This document shows, in pieces, positions 5,576 through 5,584 of a stretch of DNA of 5,584 nucleotides. Source of the DNA: Parvibaculum sp. (GTDB lineage Bacteria; Pseudomonadota; Alphaproteobacteria; Parvibaculales; Parvibaculaceae). The stretch is from NCBI GenBank assembly GCA_014359855.1, contig JACIYQ010000012.1, forward strand, positions 1 through 5,584, read 5' to 3'. The position numbers and the translations under genes were made by a program. The number at the start of each line of letters is the position of its first letter. The first letter of the stretch is position 1. The notes beneath the pieces were generated by a model. It worked only from the letters and a program-made list of their open reading frames with translations, made no database searches and was not told the origin of the DNA.

Positions 5576-5584
5576 GGGTCCTCT

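Overview
The window reads as a piece of a high-G+C alphaproteobacterial chromosome. Three things point there: a partial Usg-family protein (a small family I know essentially only from Alphaproteobacteria), strong third-position G/C bias in every gene, and a paired-hairpin intergenic repeat of the kind scattered through alphaproteobacterial genomes. A Parvibaculum-like rhizobial-order organism would fit, but the genus is a guess.

Layout. At the left edge, on the minus strand, is the N-terminal part of usg (1-140, GTG start, strong GGAGG site). A divergent intergenic region (141-430) follows. It holds promoter-like boxes and two inverted repeats but no gene. Then come four plus-strand genes with gaps of only about 20-35 bp, which look like one operon: an AcuI/YhdH-type NADPH-dependent acryloyl-CoA reductase (431-1423), a feruloyl-CoA-synthase-like acyl-CoA ligase (about 1444-2889), a LysE/RhtB-type exporter (2910-3551) and a thiamine-diphosphate enzyme of the acetolactate synthase/benzoylformate decarboxylase group (3587-5137). 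The operon ends at a 5169-5255 inverted-repeat element made of two GNRA-type hairpins. Beyond it a convergent minus-strand gene (5279-5575) encodes a small, very acidic, lysine-free protein of unknown function.

How the genes may work together. Acyl-CoA activation, reduction of a 2,3-unsaturated acyl-CoA and a ThDP-dependent step on a 2-oxo acid suggest catabolism of a carboxylic acid, perhaps aromatic or short-chain unsaturated, with an exporter for a product or toxic intermediate. No substrate can be read from the sequence.

The most notable observation is in the ligase. Its reading frame is intact and the N-terminal and C-terminal motifs are recognisable, but about 130-150 residues of the adenylation core appear to be missing in frame between the PWNH motif and the EVRVRG segment. 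This is either a real internal deletion (a decayed or repurposed enzyme) or an assembly collapse. Apart from this and the repeat element, the region looks like ordinary chromosomal metabolism; I see no phage, transposase, CRISPR array, defence system or RNA gene.
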